NCBI GenBank assembly: GCA_022577435.1
Contig: JAKOON010000013.1
Coordinates: 2,935,001-2,999,000, forward strand
Direction of reading: 5' to 3'
Length of the DNA stretch: 64,000 nt
Source: Embiotoca jacksoni
Lineage: Eukaryota; Chordata; Actinopteri; Embiotocidae
A program made the position numbers and the translations under genes. This document shows positions 62,209 to 64,000 of the stretch, in pieces. The notes under the pieces were generated by a model. The model was given only the letters and a program-made list of their open reading frames with translations. It did not search any database and was not told the DNA's origin. Numbering within the stretch: the first letter of the stretch is position 1; every line of letters starts with the position of its first letter.

Positions 62209-63767
62209 ATTTAGATTCATTAACAAAACACGTTCACATAGTTTCAATGAGAGAATACTTGAGACGGGTTCGACTCGAGCGGACCGGGAGCCCGAAAGCA
62301 ATAAAGTGTTGATGTGTGACAGCGACGAGGTCGTCGGAGCGGAATAAAGTGCAATATGAAATATGAACACGTGTCGTCTGTCGTCTGTTCGTCAAGTAAA
62401 CATCATCAGGTTGTTGTTTTTTTTAACTACAATTATATTAAAAAAAAAATTCAAAAATGTGTTAAAGTTAAGAGCAGATGATAAATAATAATAATAATTA
62501 TAAAAAAAAAATTTTTTTAAACGTGTTAAGCAAGTCCACAACTACTAATCTGATAAATATAATTTAATTCTAATTAATTGTGATTAACTGGCACCAACAC
62601 ATATTTACAACTTAGCGATGAGTTAGTGAGATATTCGGTCGTGTTGAACGTCGTACATCCGGGTCACAAAGCCAGACGTTTCTTTTTTTTTTTTTTTTTT
62701 TTCTAAAAGTTAATTAAACGGCGAACTTTAAAAAAAATTAACGTTTCAAAAACACTCACCTTTTTCTGAAGATGTTTTCGGACTCTTCGAAGACTCGTAA
62801 AAAGTAGAGGCGCGCGAGCAGGGAAACTCTTTCTTCGTCTTCTTCTTGATTGTTCTTCTACTTTTTCTTGTAAAATAGCACATTTTATTGTAAATAAACA
62901 ATATATATATATAAGCCGTTAATTTCTAAACTCTTAAAGCCAGGTCTTTGTGCTACACTAAGCCGACTTCCTGTCTGGACTTTCACATTAAATAAATATA
63001 ATATCTGTATCTCATATTTTCTTTCTACTCATTCAGTTTCTCCAAACACAAGATGTAAAGAACAAGTCAGACCTTTTAGTTTAATTGACACGTTAATTAT
63101 GATTCTTATAAAATAAATAGTTGCTTCGTGTTATTGAGCAGCAGCGATGAAATAAAGTGTAAAAGTGTCATTACAGGCTGATATCAGTATAAAAAGTGCC
63201 AAAATCCAAAAAGCTACAAACACCAAACAGAAGTGTGCCGTTTATTCCAGCAGCAGGAACGACACTGATAAACAAAGCAGTCAAACGCGTCCAGCTATTT
63301 TCTCAGCAGTCAAATATGAAATATGATGCAAATAAAACCCGACGCGCCGTGAAAAGGTGTCACTTTTACACTTTATTGTTTAAAGTTGTTACAAAAAAAA
63401 AAAAAAAAAAAAAGCGTTTTGCTGGAAACATTCTTTGCTTTTTGCCTTTTACAAGCACAAAGACTCCTCCGGACAGGAGGAGGAAGAGGAGGAGGAGGAG
63501 GAGGAGAGCGAGTGGAGGCGACGGACCGACAGACAAGACAGACAGACGAGTGTTTCGGGTGAAAACGTGGCCGAGATGACGGAGACGGAGAGACAGAGAC
63601 GGAGACGGAGAGACAGAGAGAGAGGACAAGCCCTTAATCACACACTTCATCCACAGCGTCCAGGAAACCAAAACAAAACAAGACCGGTGGGAGAAGAGGA
63701 GGCAGGACACAAAAGATCTGAATCCAGAATAGACTTTTTACTTGTGAGGTATCCTCAGAAGACCTTA

Positions 63768-63769
<2 letters not shown>

Positions 63770-63819
<50 letters not shown>
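63770..63819. repeat. (GT)25 microsatellite
   Basis: Perfect array. Confidence 0.95.
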
Positions 63820-63820
<1 letters not shown>

Positions 63821-63904
63821 CACGGGTCATTGTTTTCTCCCTGAGGTGAGTTAGTGTGTTGTAGTCTGAGGATACTGATGAACATCATCTGGAGAGCTAC
63901 TGTG

Positions 63905-63908
<4 letters not shown>

Positions 63909-63966
<58 letters not shown>

Positions 63967-63975
63967 ACACACACA
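63909..63975. repeat. (CA)n microsatellite
   Basis: CA array with one CC break, about 90 bp from the (GT)25 array and inverted relative to it. Confidence 0.95.
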
Positions 63976-64000
63976 GTCTTCGTGGACGCTTAAATTACAA

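Larger units (their letters stand above)
60421..64000. other. region downstream of ugp2
   Basis: Holds the ugp2 3' UTR, several AATAAA hexamers on both strands (minus-strand one at 63372-63377), microsatellites and AT-rich DNA. No coding exon is supported. In mammals VPS54 follows on the opposite strand; none of its protein was found here. Confidence 0.6.

Noticed and set aside
63366..63710. Minus-strand frame and AATAAA (63372-63377) as evidence for the 3' end of vps54
   Set aside because: The expected neighbour in mammals is VPS54, but no VPS54 protein motif is present; the frame is Leu/Ser/Phe low complexity.
1..64000. tRNA, rRNA, microRNA or snoRNA genes
   Set aside because: No tRNA A/B box pair with cloverleaf, rRNA block or convincing hairpin was recognised by eye; small RNAs could be missed without a search.

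Overview
The window looks like ordinary nuclear DNA from a teleost fish, probably a percomorph-type genome. The evidence is intron-split vertebrate genes with GT-AG junctions, very dense (CA)n/(GT)n microsatellites, A/T homopolymers, and fragments of fish-type transposable elements. Nothing prokaryotic, viral or plasmid-like was seen. Three genes can be assembled exon by exon, in the order known from other vertebrates (WDPCP - MDH1 - UGP2).

Left part (1-27 kb): the minus strand carries the first four coding exons of wdpcp (planar-cell-polarity and ciliogenesis protein, also BBS15/Fritz). They encode 76 residues and the gene runs off the left edge. Behind the start codon lies about 18 kb of microsatellite-rich, gene-free DNA, probably a long intron in the 5' UTR. 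A candidate non-coding first exon sits at about 26.55-26.7 kb, next to the mdh1 promoter, so wdpcp and mdh1 appear to be arranged head to head.

Middle (27.2-32.2 kb): the plus strand carries complete mdh1 (cytosolic NAD malate dehydrogenase) in nine coding exons encoding 333 residues. The start codon alone forms the coding part of exon 1. The stop codon sits in the UGA-CUA readthrough context, followed by an in-frame 21-residue extension ending in Ala-Arg-Leu, a peroxisomal targeting signal type 1. This matches the known readthrough isoform MDH1x and is the most interesting signal in the window.

Right part (33-61 kb): the plus strand carries complete ugp2 (UTP-glucose-1-phosphate uridylyltransferase) in ten coding exons encoding 509 residues. 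Intron 7 uses a GC rather than GT donor. Introns hold a short inverted-repeat (MITE-like) element, a LINE 3' remnant, a copy of a dispersed repeat and a CpG-dense patch. The last 3 kb has more microsatellites, possible alternative ugp2 polyadenylation sites and weak hints of minus-strand transcription, but no coding exon I can support.

Functionally the two complete genes are housekeeping metabolic enzymes. MDH1 serves the malate-aspartate shuttle and, by readthrough, peroxisomal NADH reoxidation. UGP2 makes UDP-glucose for glycogen and glycan synthesis. wdpcp is unrelated in function and is linked to them by conserved gene order. No new biological system was found.
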